A stretch of 64,000 nucleotides of DNA from assembly GCF_914767665.1 (NCBI RefSeq), contig NC_059507.1, positions 35,087,270 through 35,151,269 on the forward strand. Direction: 5' to 3'. Below, piece after piece: positions 1-12,306 of this stretch. Numbering within the stretch: position 1 is the stretch's first letter; each line of letters opens with the position of its first letter. Source of the DNA: Harmonia axyridis (lineage: Eukaryota; Arthropoda; Insecta; Coleoptera; Coccinellidae). Below the pieces are notes generated by a model. That model saw only the letters and a list, made by a program, of their open reading frames with translations. It ran no database searches and was not told where the DNA came from. The position numbers were made by a program, and so were the translations under genes.

Positions 1-413
1 CATAATTATGTCATCAAAGACGTAAAATATTTCTACGCGCGTTGAGAAATTCTAGAGTTTGGCTAGGATGGCTCTCTTTCAACTAGGAATGCATCTGGAT
101 TCCGGCCTTTTATTTTACGACCGATATAAAGGATGCGATGACACACCGGTTTTATTTCCTGGCGCTCTCGGACGGATGTCAAAAATGCTCGAGGGTTAGA
201 TTTTGCAATTTTCAGGCATTCCGTCCGTGCCGGAGGCTGTTATTCATCTCGGATTTTACGTTCCGTAGATGAGTGATGATCGACGTTGTCACATTAATTA
301 TTCTCGCGTTGCATCAACTCTGCATAAAACTCTATGTTTTGGAAATGTAGGTGTTGTCAAGTTCTATGTAGCTATATATCAGCCAACCAGAAGAGTTGTG
401 GCGCTTTTATATA

Positions 414-1357
414 AAGGGTGTTTTTTTTAGAGCTATAGAACTTTAAATTGCAATAAAACAACGATGGATTATTCGATTGACATGAATTTTATTTATCCGC
501 AAGATAATCTTGTGGCATTACATTTCAAATATGATTTTTGGCATATGACCGCCACGGCTGGCTCGGATGTAGTCCAATCTGGACGTCCAATTTTCGATGA
601 CATTTACCAACATTCGTGGCCGTATATCGGCAATAACACTGCGAATGTTGTCTTCCAAATGGTCAAGGGTTTGTGGCTTATCCGCATAGACCAATGACTT
701 TAGATTGCCCCACAGAAAGTAGTCTAGCGGTGTGAAATCACAAGATCTTGGAGGCCAATTCACAGGTCCAAAACGTGAAATTAGGCGGTCACCAAACGTG
801 TCTTTTAATAAATCGATTGTGGCACGAGCTGTGTGACATGTTGCGCCGTCTTGTTGGAACAACAGCTCCTGGACATCATGGTTGTTCAATTCAGGAATGA
901 AAAAGTTAGTAATCATGGCTCTATACCGATCACCATTGACTGTAACGTTCTGGCCATCATCGTTTTTGAAGAAGTACGGACCAATGATTCCACCAGCCCA
1001 TAAAGCGCACCAAACTGTCAGTTTTTCTGGATGTAACGGTGTTTCGACAAACACTTGAGGATAAGCTTCACTCCAAATGCGGCAGTTTTGTTTGTTGACC
1101 TAGCCATTCAACCAGAAGTGCGCTTCATCGCTAAACAAAATAAAATGGACGTAGTGCGCGATACGTATTCCGCACAGAACCATTATTTTCGAAATAAAAT
1201 TGCACTACTTGCAAACGTTGTTCAGGCGTGAGTCTATTCATGATGAATTGCCAAACCAAACTTAGAATAAATCACTTGACAGCTGTTAAATCGGTCGCCA
1301 TCTTGAACAGTAACGCCAACTTAAAGTTATATACCTCGAAAAAAAAAAAACACCCTT
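414..1357 (-). mobile_element. Mariner-like D36D element, copy A
   Basis: A 944 bp element flanked by TA (412-413 and 1358-1359). Read on the minus strand it runs from the 5' end (GGTGTTTTTTTTTTTTCGAG type) to the 3' end (AGAGCTATAGAACTTTAAA type). The two ends are imperfect inverted repeats of about 37 bp that differ at several positions, so 5' and 3' ends can be told apart in every copy. It carries the family's internal deletion near 1130-1160. Confidence 0.93.
518..1241 (-). pseudogene. Transposase remnant of copy A
   Basis: The start is ATG at 1241 (MNRLTPEQRLQIVQ type N-terminus) and the stop is at 518-520. The middle of the protein, between the N-terminal helix-turn-helix start and the first catalytic Asp (SDEAHFW), is deleted with a frameshift, and a TAG replaces a Tyr codon at 1102-1100. 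The DDE half is readable: QQDGATCHTARATIDLLK and the third-Asp region PPRSCDFTPLDYFLWG, 36 residues apart from Asp to Asp. Confidence 0.9.
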
Positions 1358-1359
1358 TA

Positions 1360-2416
1360 TTTCTTAATTGAGCACGAGGTCTTGTTCGCAACTATTCGCA
1401 AAAATCTCGAGAGTAATAAAAGTTTTTCCAATAAAAAGATTCACCAAGAATATAAAAAAATGAGAAACGCATCTATCTGTCTTGAAGTCAGAAGCTTTCG
1501 AGTTCTCGTCTTTTATTCGCCAGTTGCACCTTTTGAGAACACATAACTGGAGCCTCCAATAACTATGAAGATAAATAAATTGTTTCTTTCTTGTTCTTCA
1601 TAATATTTTCGGGTACAGAATGGTTATTTCAAAATGTTCTCCAACCAAGGAAAGTGAGAAGAAATTGAAAGCTCCGGTTAATCTGACAGAATACTTCCAA
1701 TATTCCACAAAATTCCCACTAAAGGCACCCATACCCACCAGACCCAAAACCTCCATACTTACCTCATCCCGCAAATCGCGTCGTCTGTCCGCCTGTCCGT
1801 CCCAATTATTTTCACCGGGTAGCAAAACACATGTCGAAATTAGCGTGGGTCCGTGTTAGTTGGTCCCGCGCCTCTTAATTATGTTGTCGCCTTTCCAGAT
1901 TCCTCTGGAAAGCCATCCGTCACCCGGATCGGCCAATAGGAAAGCGGAAATCGGCGGCGACACGTGGAAAGCGGGTCCCCGTAATAATTTCACAATGAAA
2001 TAATTGGGATAACCTGAGTCGATCCCGTTTATAACGCGATCCCGTCTCGGGAGAGTTAATTCTGGTGTTTGGGAGGATGCTGCGAGTTTTCATTGAAAAA
2101 TTTATGGCACGCTCGATTGGCGACAGATCTGAATAATCGGGAGATTCATTTATAATCGCGGCGGGTCGTTGTTTAGTCACTTCCAGTGGCGTGCGGTATA
2201 GCGGGATTCAAAGGGTGTTTGGTAAATATATCTCAAAAATTCAGGAGATGATTCCCAGATTGAAAAGTTTGTTTATTATTTTTTTCTTTTTTTATCAGCA
2301 AAATATTACTTTTCCTGCCTAGGCAGCAAAGTAATTATTCTCAACGCGGATAAAACATTCGAAATTTTCTGACAATCAATATTTTTTTCCAATTTCTTTA
2401 TTTCTGGAGGACCTAG
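1360..2416. other. No gene recognised; CpG-richer island at 1850-2180
   Basis: Short overlapping frames on both strands (for example 1620-1859) show no known domain. The 1850-2180 part has many CpG and looks single-copy within this window. Confidence 0.4.
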
Positions 2417-2418
2417 TA

Positions 2419-3356
2419 ACGGGTGTTTTTTTTCGAGGTATATAACTTTAAGTTGGCATTTCTGTTCAAGATGGAGACCGATTTAACAGCTGTCAAGTGA
2501 TTTATTCTCAATTTGGTTTGTCAATTCATCATGAATAGACTCATGCCTGAACAACGCTTGCAAATAGTGCAATTTTATTTCGAAAATAATGGTTCTGTGC
2601 GGAATACGTATCGCGCACTACGTCCATTTTATTTTCTTTAGCGATGAAGCGCACTTCTGGTTGAATGGCTACGTCAACAAACAAAACTGCCGCATTTGGA
2701 GTGAAGTTAATCCTCACGTGTATGTCGAAACACCGTTACATTCAGAAAAACTGACTGTTTGGTGCGCTTTAGGGGCTGGTGGAATCATTGGTCCGTACTT
2801 CTTCAAAAACGATGATGGCCAGAACGTTACAGTCAATGGTGATCAGTATAGAGCCATGATTACAAACTTTTTCATTCCTGAATTGAACAACCATGATGTC
2901 CAGGAGCTGCGGTTCCAACAAGACGGCGCAACATGTCACACAGCTCGTGCCACAATCGATTTATTGAAAGACACGTTTGGTGACCGCCTAATTTCACGTT
3001 TTGGGGCTGTGAATTGGCCTCCAAGATCTTGTGATTTAACACCGCTAGAGTACTTTCTGTGGGGCTATGTAAAGTCATTGGTCATTGCGGATAAGCCACA
3101 AACCCTTGACCATTTGGAAGATAATATTCGCCGTGTTATTGCCGATATACGGCCACAAATGTTGGAAAAAGTCATCGAAAATTGGACGTCCAGATTGGAC
3201 TTCACCCGAGCCCGCCGTGGCGGTCATATGCCAGAAAATATTTAAAATGTAATGCCACAAGATTATCTTGCTGATAAATAAAATTCATGTCAATCGAATA
3301 ATCCATCGTTGTTTGTTTGCAATTTAAAGTTCTATAGCTCTAAAAAAATCACCCTT
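2419..3356 (+). mobile_element. Mariner-like D36D element, copy B
   Basis: A 938 bp full-ended copy with TA at 2417-2418 and 3357-3358. The left end reads ACGGGTG, one change from the AAGGGTG consensus. It has both distinct ends and the same internal deletion as copy A. Confidence 0.93.
2531..3252 (+). pseudogene. Transposase remnant of copy B
   Basis: The N-terminal frame (ATG 2531) runs into TAG at the deletion junction near 2640. The DDE part continues in another frame (about 2635-3245) with SDEAHFW, QQDGATCHTA and SCDLTPLEYFLWG. A 2 bp deletion near 3240 changes the C-terminus. Two frames mean it cannot make a working protein. Confidence 0.9.
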
Positions 3357-4014
3357 TATATATATAAGGACGTTAAATTTGTATTGATAAGAATAATCAG
3401 GTTTTTTTCTGTAAAATGGAGATATATTAGCTATCATTTAAACTTTTTTTACATTAATTACAAAGTTACAAGTAAAACGAAAGAAACAACAATTAAAGTT
3501 TATTATTATCACTCTTTGCTTCACTTAATAAACAATCTTAACTGCTAGACTAATTATTCTCAAAACTTCGAAATCTGTTAGTCATCTTATCTGTTCTTCC
3601 ATCTGGAGGGGTTAATTTGAAAGACGCACGTAATATGAAGCGCGACAAAATCAAATGAAGAAAGTACTTTGTTTACATACATATCAAATATGATCGCACT
3701 TTCGGTTACGTTTTATTGAAAGTGGACAAAAACCCGAAATCTACGCTACTGCTTTATTCTTTTTCGGTTTGCAGTTTCAATATATTTGTTGCAGGCTGTA
3801 TTACTGTCACTGTTACATGCTTACTCACAATCTCGATAATTATGTTGTTGTTTCCTCAGGGTGTCGAAATTTTCATAGCTCATTGAAGCCATTTCTTCTT
3901 GGCAGTCGACTCGATATTGTCCGTATCTCAACACATTTTTTTGTCTGTCTACTTTGTATCGCATATACCGGATTCGGGCAGACTAAACAGATAATATTGA
4001 GTAAAACAGTTGTA

Positions 4015-4638
4015 AAGGGTGTTTTTTTAGAGCTATAGAACTTTAAATTGCAATAAAACAACGATGGATTATTCGATTGACATGAATTTTATTTATCCGC
4101 AAGATAATCTTGTAGCATTACATTTTAAATATGATTTCTGGCATATGACCGCCACGGCTGGCTCGGATGTAGTCCAATCTGGACGTCCAATTTTCGATGA
4201 CTTTTTCCAACATTTGTCACACAGCTCGTGCCACAATCGATTTATTGAAAGACACGTTTGGTGACCGCCTAATTTCACGTTTTGGACCTGTGAATTGGCC
4301 TCCAAGATCTTGTGATTTAAAACCGCTAGACTACTTTCTGTGGGGCTATGTAAAGTCATTGGTCTATGCGGATAAGCCACAAACCCTTGACCATTTGGAA
4401 GACAACATTCGCCGTGTTATTGCCGATATACGGCCACAAATGTTGAAAAAAGTCATTGAAAATTGGACGTCCAGATTGGACTACATCCGAGCCAGCCGGC
4501 CGGTCATATGCCAGAAATCATATTTAAAATGTAATGCCACAAGATTATCTTGCGGATAAATAAAATTCATGTCAATCGAATAATCCATCATTGTTTTATT
4601 GCAATTTAAAGTTCTATAGCTCTAAAAAAGACACCCTT
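4015..4638. mobile_element. Mariner-like element, copy C, fold-back with two 3' ends
   Basis: 624 bp flanked by TA (4013-4014, 4639-4640). Positions 4015-4216 are the reverse complement of the family's last 200 bp, then the sequence switches to the forward orientation and runs to the normal 3' end. Both termini are therefore the AGAGCTATAGAACTTT type and the 5' end is absent. The arms (4015-4216, 4437-4638) would pair with a loop of about 220 nt. Confidence 0.9.
4217..4534 (+). pseudogene. Transposase C-terminal fragment, copy C
   Basis: This starts inside the second catalytic motif (CHTARATIDLLK) directly after the inversion point and continues through SCDLKPLDYFLWG. A short deletion near 4497 (GCCGGCCGG) shifts the frame before the normal stop. 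No start codon of its own. Confidence 0.85.
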
Positions 4639-4810
4639 TAGTTATAATACTTATAACTCTAGTATTATTACTTGTTCATTGTTTTAATTTTTAGGTGTTG
4701 AATATTTCAATAATATGTAATGTTCCAAATTAGGTGAGTATCTCCTGCCACTTATCCAGTGGCGTATAATTTTATAATATAAATGATAGTACAAATATTG
4801 ACGTAGTGTT

Positions 4811-4960
4811 TTATAATGCTTTCAGATGGCATTTGATTGAACATTTCTGAAAGGCACTCAAAAAATACAACATTTTTGTGAATATTTTTTATTGTTCAAG
4901 TGTCTGATGAATTTTCTGTCCACAATTTTCAATTAAATGGCATCTGAAAGCTTTATGATA
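4811..4960. repeat. Short palindromic MITE-like repeat, 150 bp
   Basis: The ends are inverted repeats: GCTTTCAGATGGCATTT at the left against the reverse complement of AAATGGCATCTGAAAGC at the right. There is no coding content. A small non-autonomous DNA element is the simplest reading. Confidence 0.6.
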
Positions 4961-5667
4961 TAATACATCAATTTTTACCTTCATTTAATATTTTAAACCA
5001 AAAATATTTACAACAAGACCTGAAATCCAAAGAGAGAAAACTTTGGAAAAAAATTATATAAAAAAGGCTGCTACAATGTGAATAACTTCATGGCTGAGAG
5101 AGACTTAAGAGATATTTTCGGATTAAATAAAGAGCTATTATCATTATTATTATTATTAAAACAAAATTCTGTAAATTTCCGCTACGTTCTCGACATAGCA
5201 TAAAGAAGAAATAATATTTATCTTCGCGATTTTTCCAGGCTTTTCACTGCACCGACTTCTGAGCGAGAAAGATGGAAAGATAAACCGAGCGATTCCTTTT
5301 GTTTGGACGCGCGATTTTTAGGTTGTTGGACCCGATAAAAATAATTTCGAGAGGCATGAATGATGCCGACTTGGGTCTGTATTGGAAAGACAATTCTTCA
5401 CGTGCCGAGCGAATATTGCCGAAGATTTCGCGAAAACTGTTTCGTAGATCGTAAAGGGGCCCGTAAATATCAATTCGGCGAATCTGTGCAAGAAAGAGAC
5501 AATAAACGGTTTATATTCAGCGTGGAAATTTTGCCAAAGGAAAATGCTGATCAATATATTGGGAATGAATAATCTCATCTTCATCATCAGCATTTTTTCA
5601 ACTGCAACAACATAGTCATTTTATCTTTTGATTTGTTATATTCTCTCATTCAACTTTCATAGTAAAA

Positions 5668-5945
5668 CAGGCCAATTGGAGAGTCCCCGGTCTACCATAG
5701 TCAAACACATTTTTTTGGCAAAATTCGATTTTATTATTCAACATAGTTGCCTTCAAGGGCGATACAGCGGATAAAGCGATCTTCCAACTTTTCGATACCA
5801 AAATAGGCCTCAGTTTCTTTGGCGCTAATTTTTTTTCCAGCGAGAATTCTTTTGAGGGGCAAAAGTTCAGGTTTGTTGCACACACTCCACTGCGTTCGCC
5901 GTCTTCGGTGCTTATTCCAGCACTTTTTAACTTTTTGCTTCAACT
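5668..5945 (-). pseudogene. Mariner (DD34D-type) 3' end with transposase C-terminus
   Basis: On the minus strand the frame ending at 5734 reads GIEKLEDRFIRCIALEGNYVE, nearly FGIEKLE...RCIALEGNYVE in full, the typical mariner transposase C-terminus. The element end AGGCCAATTGGAGAGTCCC matches the 5' end of another mariner fragment at 51505 (AGGCCAATCGAAAAGTCCC), so the two are opposite ends of one family. The upstream part is missing or unrecognisable beyond about 5945. Confidence 0.7.
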
Positions 5946-8741
5946 GTAATTTTTACCTACAAAAAGCAATATCAGCACACGAAATGTTTTTTTTCGAATA
6001 ACAAAAGAAGCTAGGAAGCTACACTCACAAAGCAATATCTCACAAACTAATGGTCAGACATTTTTTCGTAACATCAGGAGATATTGAGGATATGATGCGT
6101 GTATAGGTGAACAGAAATATACACAATTCTTAATTTGATCTAGAGCAGAGAAATGTATCCAACAAACTTTTTGGTATAAATGCCATAGGTAGGTTTCCAA
6201 GACTTACCTATTTTCTCCATTTACCTTATCCAAAGGAATATAATGGGTACTGATTTCAGCGGTCTTCAACCTATCTCTTGACTGATTATGGAGTTAATCT
6301 TTAAACCGTGAAAACACATGGTATCAAGAAACCTAATTCGGTCGCTGAGGGATACATTGAAATTGAACGGCTATGGTAATTCTAGATGTCTTCCTTACAG
6401 CGGAAAATATTGCCTTAATATTTATAGATATTAATCACTTGAACGTGTATTCTGTAGGTCTTTCTTGTTAGGGAACTTTAAATATTTGCTAATCTTGATC
6501 AGTGTCCAATCTTTATCATTATGTGATAGTTTTGGATAAAATAATTCACCGACGCCTTTGACCTGGAATCCAGGAAACGAAACCTTTTGTCTTGGCAACA
6601 GATATCGTAAGTAATCCAGAAATCTGGATCGTGCAAAATAAGTTTTTTTTTAAGGCTTCAGCTACAACGGACAGTCTGAAGCAATGGAAATTCTCGTTGA
6701 TCAACTTTCTGGCTACGTGGCTATCCAGAATCTTCATTGCATGCCGTCTCGTATCCAAAAAAACCGAGCAATCCAAATCGCCAATGCAATCTCATGTCAA
6801 ACCAACAATCCATACACATCAAGGACTTCCGTCCCGTTCACAAAACAAGCTCATATTTCACAGAATCGAGAGATTGGAATCGAGAAAGACAGAGAGGTGG
6901 ATAGAGAACGAACTCCTTTCATCACTCCACCATACCACCGCCATCACGTATATAGCTGGAGAAATACTGTAGCGCCATAAAGTATCGGGCCGAGGTGTAA
7001 ATTACCTCTCGGCCCATTAATCATAATGGTAGAATGTTTGTTTCGGAATCTGTCGTGCAGTTTCCAATTTCTATCACTCCCGCACACGGCTCGAAGGAAC
7101 TGGATCAATCGGAAAGGAGATGGCGAATTAGGGATGTGCCGTTATTCAAGATACGAACACGATAAAGGTGTTTCGAAAAACAGATTTATGCGATCGGGGT
7201 ATTTTGGAATTTATGCGAGAGGTGGTATTTTTTTTTTTGGGTCGGAACATGTGTTTGTCGCGTCCGATACCGAGATTAACGGGTTCGGTTTTAGAAATTT
7301 GAGTTATGGTGCGAGTTACATTCGCGCCGGCTTGTTCTTGGAAACGGCTTTGGTGTTATTATGCACGAAAGTGTGTAATTTTCGGATTTTGGGATCTTGA
7401 AAGATCGGGATGCAGATCGTCGACCTTTCGAAGTTTGCGCTCATTATGGCGACGCGTCGCAAAGAGGAGATGCGTCATACTAAGCGAGTATACAGGATGA
7501 CCTCGTAAAACAATCCTGCCGGATATTTATTTCCCTAATTATGAGATTTTCCGGAATACTCATGTTTTATTTGGAGATGTCATCTTGTGATTCCAAATTC
7601 ATGATTCTATGATTACCCCTCAAACAGAGTGACAATCCCCAGACTCTAGTGAACTATATTCTGGACGAATTTCGATGTTCAAATTCAAATGTTCAAATTG
7701 CCATTCACTCATTCATTGAAAAATTATTGACTTTGTTCAACATGTTCTTTCACAAATAAAGAAAAATTATCTGCCAAGGAGAAGCGGTAACCGTAGACCT
7801 GTCTTTAGGGCCTTTGGACCTCTTTGGAATAGTGAAGGTGTTGGGATGGGCAACACTGGTTTAAAACAACAAACAAACGAAGTCAACAACAGAAGCCAGC
7901 CGCTCATTTGTGGTTTTGGTGGGAATACCCTATAGGTTTTGGGGTAACAACCAATAGTTGGCTCCTGTTGTCGACTTCAATTGTTTGTTGTTTCCCACAA
8001 AGGGTTACATCTCAATACTTTTTCATCGTACAGAAGAGGGCCGAAAGCCGAAATAACGTGTCTACGGTTAAGAAGGAGCACTACCACGTAGCTGCTCAGT
8101 TCAAAACGAAATTAGAGATATTTCTTTTTACAAATCTCTGATTTTTATAGTTTTCACATAATTTCCTCAAACACTAATTCTACATGGAAGAAAATGAATA
8201 TTTTCAATGTGCGAATGACAAAAAAAATTCAGTAACTTTTCATTTTTCGAGAAGAAATTGATGATTTGTACGAAGCACTGACATATTTTTGAAATATCCG
8301 TGAAAAAATCTACCAAAAATCATTAAAAAAGAAATAAAATTACAATTTCGTGAAAGTCATCGTACAGTGCTGCCCTCTTCTCATTCGCTTCGAAGAAAAA
8401 AAGATGAAGTGAATATACAACTTCGTTCACCGTACAAAGTTTGGTCATCGCAGGAAATCCAGAAGAGGAAATACAAAGAGAAAATGAATGATATTTGACT
8501 GATGCGCGAAAAACCACGTGGTGTCAATCCCTCTCAACACTTCCGCTTGGGTGTATCTTTATTCTTTTTCTTTATTTTCAAACAATTCCTCTCAATAATT
8601 ATGAAAGACACGGATATCCTCCTAAAAATTCGACTCTCTTCGTCAACAAATTAACCTTCAAGAGTGATAAATTTACTCCAAGGCTCTTTTAATTTTTCAA
8701 TACTTTTTTTGTAGAAACATGCTTAAAACACGGCAATTACT
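5946..8741. other. No gene recognised; CpG-rich island at 7020-7500
   Basis: A 124-codon frame (7026-7400, plus) lies in the CpG-rich part, with no recognisable domain and no splice partner. High GC lowers the chance-stop rate, so it is not called. The palindrome at 7863 is the only repeat found. Confidence 0.35.
7863..7993. repeat. Palindromic repeat with AAACAACAAACAA ends
   Basis: AAAACAACAAACAAACGAAG at the left is inverted as CTTCAATTGTTTGTTGTTT at the right, with a pairing inner part. A related one-armed copy is at about 31765-31860 (AACAACAAACAAACGGAG). Confidence 0.55.
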
Positions 8742-9175
8742 TTATAGTTAGAGCTAAATTTCTTTTTCTGAAGCACTCCTTTCAGGTCCACAAAAAAACA
8801 GTAATCACTGGTGGTTCGATCTGGTGAGTAAGCTGGCTATTCAAGCAGTTGGAAACACAATTTGGAACAAGACGCATTGATGTCTGGATGAAAGAGAATT
8901 TTCGTCTTTGAATTTGAGGAAGGTTTTTCTTCATTTCTGCACTGAATCTACCCAAAAACGTTATGTAATATGCACTGTTGATAGTTCTACCTTTGTCGAA
9001 ATGGTTTACGAACAATATAACATGTACGGCCCAATATACGGATGCCATAAACTTGTCAGTTGTATTAAAGATTTTGGTTGGTTTTGACGGCCTAACTAAC
9101 TGCTTGTACACTCCTTGACTCAGAGGTGTTGTGATGGAACCATATTCCATCCTCTGTCACATAATGATATGAAAA
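8742..9175 (-). pseudogene. Mariner DD34D transposase fragment
   Basis: Minus-strand frames contain MASVYWAVHVILFVNHFD, DKGRTINSAYY and YSPDRTTSDYCFFVDLK, matching the mariner/SETMAR-type core (VMATVFWD..LEKGRTINSEYY..YSPDLAPSDYFLF). The second catalytic block is degraded (FIQTSM instead of FHQDNA) and several frames are needed, so this is an old relic. Confidence 0.8.
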
Positions 9176-10070
9176 AAATCCCATTCATTGCGATACGTTG
9201 TTGCCTTTTATCAAGTGCAAAAGCGCAGCACCTACATCGAGAAAAACTTTATAAAGGACAAATGTAAATCGAAACTTGCATAAGAGTAACTGCAGTTCAC
9301 CAGCTGTTTCTCCCAGATTTCAATATCGTGTTCAGCCCATATTCGAAACGTCTTGTTCTGCATTCGTTCTTCCTCGAGAAGGGATACTTGACACTTACAA
9401 TTGAATTCTAGAGGGATTTATTATCTGGAAACTTAACGTAGAAGTTGGGATTCGGGAATAGATTGATGCATTGGATTTTCGACATGAACATGTGATGGAA
9501 ATGTAGACGCTTTTCTTTCGTTTTTGGTTTGAAGACATAAAAGTTCACCTATATCAGAAAATATCTTGATATTTTGGAAATTAGTACTATTTCGTTCTCT
9601 TTTCAAGTTTTTAATAAAAATTTGGCACTAGACTCTGATTGGCCTGTCAAGTTCGGTGTTTCCAGATTTGTGTATGTGACAGTTCACCGTCACATATAAT
9701 AATTCTACTGAATGTCAGATGTTTATCTTTCACTTCGTTCACATAAAGTAGTCTAATGAAATTATTATTTCATTACTGAACTGAGTTACTTGAAGAAATA
9801 ATCATCCTGCGGACTAGGGTGTTTCTAAGAAACTCAGTTGAGTGGTATTAATACAGATTATTTCGGAAAATGCCTAGTTTGTAAGCGATAAAATAAATTT
9901 GTACGAATTATACTGATTTTGTACAATTCGAGAATGACGTTTTGTCATAGTACTTAATACCTATCTAGAAATTTGTGATTTCAACTTGTTTGGCAATATT
10001 AAAAGTTAACTTTCATGGTTTCGAAACTGTATTTAATTCATTTTGCCTATGTTTCAATTCCAAATAGGAT

Positions 10071-10464
10071 TATCCCCAAAATGAGAATTATTATACCTAA
10101 AATGAATACATTGTGAGTTATCGAGGAAGACCTTCCAATGAGGAAAGACCGCAATTTCTAACTGTGTGAAGTACTTTGTGACTACCGGAAAACATAAAAA
10201 AAACTAAAACTCGATGTTTCGATAACTAAATTCGAAATTTCATGAATTGTAATTAATTGTTCATTGGGATTGTTGATGAATCTGATGATGCAATAATGTA
10301 CTGGGTGTACCATTCGAAATAAGGAAATTTCTGTACAAGCGAAAGTTCTTACAATATTTTAGGGAGAGAGATCATTGTCTCAAAACACCAACATGCAAAT
10401 TTTTAGCACAAAATTATAATTAGTTTTCCATTAACGTCTTTGATAGGTCATCGCCACCCTGTAT
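10071..10464. repeat. Fragment of the composite palindrome family
   Basis: This shares with 23801-25015 and 49849-50826 the segments around GAGTTATCGAGGAAGA, ACTCGATGTTTCGATAACT and the terminal part ending CACCCTGTAT. One arm only. No coding content. Confidence 0.7.
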
Positions 10465-11367
10465 ACAATTCTTCTGTATAAACCACAGTTCAGTTTCAAT
10501 TGAAAGTTTTTCGTTGGAAACAAATCTCTCAACCTTCCAATAAATAATTCAACTATTCAGACGTGCTGTCCAAGAGATATCCTCGAACGTACCATGTATC
10601 TCGCTAACCGCGTTCGTACGAATAAGAATAATTGTAATTTCTGTGATTTATCTCTATGGATGGCCATTTATTTCGCGTTTGATGCATGTTGTCTGCCACA
10701 GAAGAACGTGAACTTTCTTCGAACTGGTATTCTCGAAAAACGTCGTCGATTTTTGAGAGACGGCGGTCTTATTTCTTCGGCAGACTTCGACAAGGTTCGA
10801 CATTTTTCCGCGAATTAACGAATGCTATCAATGCGCATACCTAAGTAATTATTTCCAGATAAGGCATTTTGGAGAGAATTTATCTACTCTTGATCAGGTC
10901 TTCAAGGATCGACCTAAATCTCAACTGTTTGAGTGACAACGAGTTGTTGATTCGGTGATTGTTCTTCAGAATCTCGTGTTTATCGTTCTTTTCACGGCTT
11001 TGAAATCGTTCAGAAAAACAATGATCCAATTCTTTCCTTGAAAGGTCATTTCAGGGCAGCAACCTAAAGGAAAAATTGTCACCGGTTAATTTTTCTGAAC
11101 CGTATGTTGTAAAATATGAACTCCTGAAGAAAAAAGTCTATGGGTCCAACGCAATCCTATGACTAGTTTTCGAGATACAGGGTGTCGAAATTGGAAAATG
11201 GCATTTCTTTAAAGTAAGATTTGTCTTAGGAAAACATCATGAATGGGTTAATTTTGCAAGACAAATATTGCTTATCCATAAAGTAATAATTTTAGACTGG
11301 TTTTTAATGAAAATTATGGTTAGATACGGAGTCTCTCAATTTGAGTACACTATTATATTGTCAAATA

Positions 11368-12304
11368 AAGGGTGTTTTTTTAGAGTTATAGAACTTTAAA
11401 TTGCAATAAAACAATGATGGATTGTTCGATTGATATTTATTTAATTTATCCGCAAGATAATCTTGTGGCATTACATTTTATATATGATTTCTGGCATATG
11501 ACCACCACGGCTGGATCAGATGTAGTCCAATCTGGACGTCCAATTTTCGATGACTTTTTTCAACATTTGTGGCCGTATATCGGCAATAACACGGCGAATG
11601 TTATTTTCCAAATGGTCAAGGGTTTGTGGCTTATCCGCATAGACCAATGACTTTACATAGCCCCACAGAAAGTAGTCTAGCGGTGTAAAATCAAAAGATC
11701 TTGGTGGCCAATTCACAGGTCCAAAACGTGAAATTAGGCGGACACCAAACGTGACTTTCAATAAATCGATTGTGGCACGAGCTGTGTGACATGTTGCGCC
11801 GTCTTGTTGGAACCACAGCTCCTGGACATCATGGTTGTTCAATTCAGGAATGAAAAAGTTAGTAATCATGGCTCTATACCTATCACCATTGACTGAAACG
11901 TTCTGGCCATCATCGTTTTTGAAGAAGTACGGACCAATGATTCCACCAGTCCATAAAGCGCACCAAACAGTCAGTTTTTCTGGATGTAACGGTGTTTCGA
12001 CATACACTTGAGGATGAGCTTCACTCCAAATGCGGCAGTTTTGTTTGTTGACTAGCCATTCAACTAGAAGTGCTCTTCATCACTAAACAAAATAAAATGG
12101 ACGTAGTGCGCGATACGTATTCCGCACAGAAACATTATTTTCGAAATGAAATTGGACTATTTGCAAGAGTTGTTCAGGCGTGAGTCTATTCATGATGAAC
12201 TGCCAACCAAACTGAGAATAAATCACTTGACAGCTGTTGAATCGGTCGTCATCTTGAACAGTAATGCCAACTTAAAGTTATATACCTCGAAAAAGAACAC
12301 CCTA
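11368..12304 (-). mobile_element. Mariner-like D36D element, copy D
   Basis: A 937 bp full-ended copy between TA at 11366-11367 and 12305-12306. The 5' terminus ends CACCCTA instead of CACCCTT. It has the shared internal deletion (12085-12110). Confidence 0.92.
11516..12193 (-). pseudogene. Transposase remnant of copy D
   Basis: ATG at 12193. The frame is broken at the deletion. The DDE half runs to a premature TGA at 11518-11516, where an Arg CGA codon of the family has become TGA. The normal stop would be at 11473-11471. Confidence 0.88.
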
Positions 12305-12306
12305 TA

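Noticed and set aside
464..697. 77-78 codon ORFs starting MDYSIDMNFIYPQDN at the mariner 3' ends (464, 11414, 13387, 22454, 63694 and others)
   Set aside because: They lie antisense to the transposase C-terminus and the element's 3' end. Their repetition reflects element copies.
2872..3078. Recurring 68-97 codon ORFs antisense to each transposase copy (also 4093, 13596, 22251, 34465, 53757, 58634)
   Set aside because: They repeat because the mariner copies repeat, and are the reverse-strand shadow of the DDE coding region with no independent support.
7026..7400. 124-codon ORF in a CpG-rich island
   Set aside because: No domain, signal or splice partner. Long chance frames are expected where GC is locally high.
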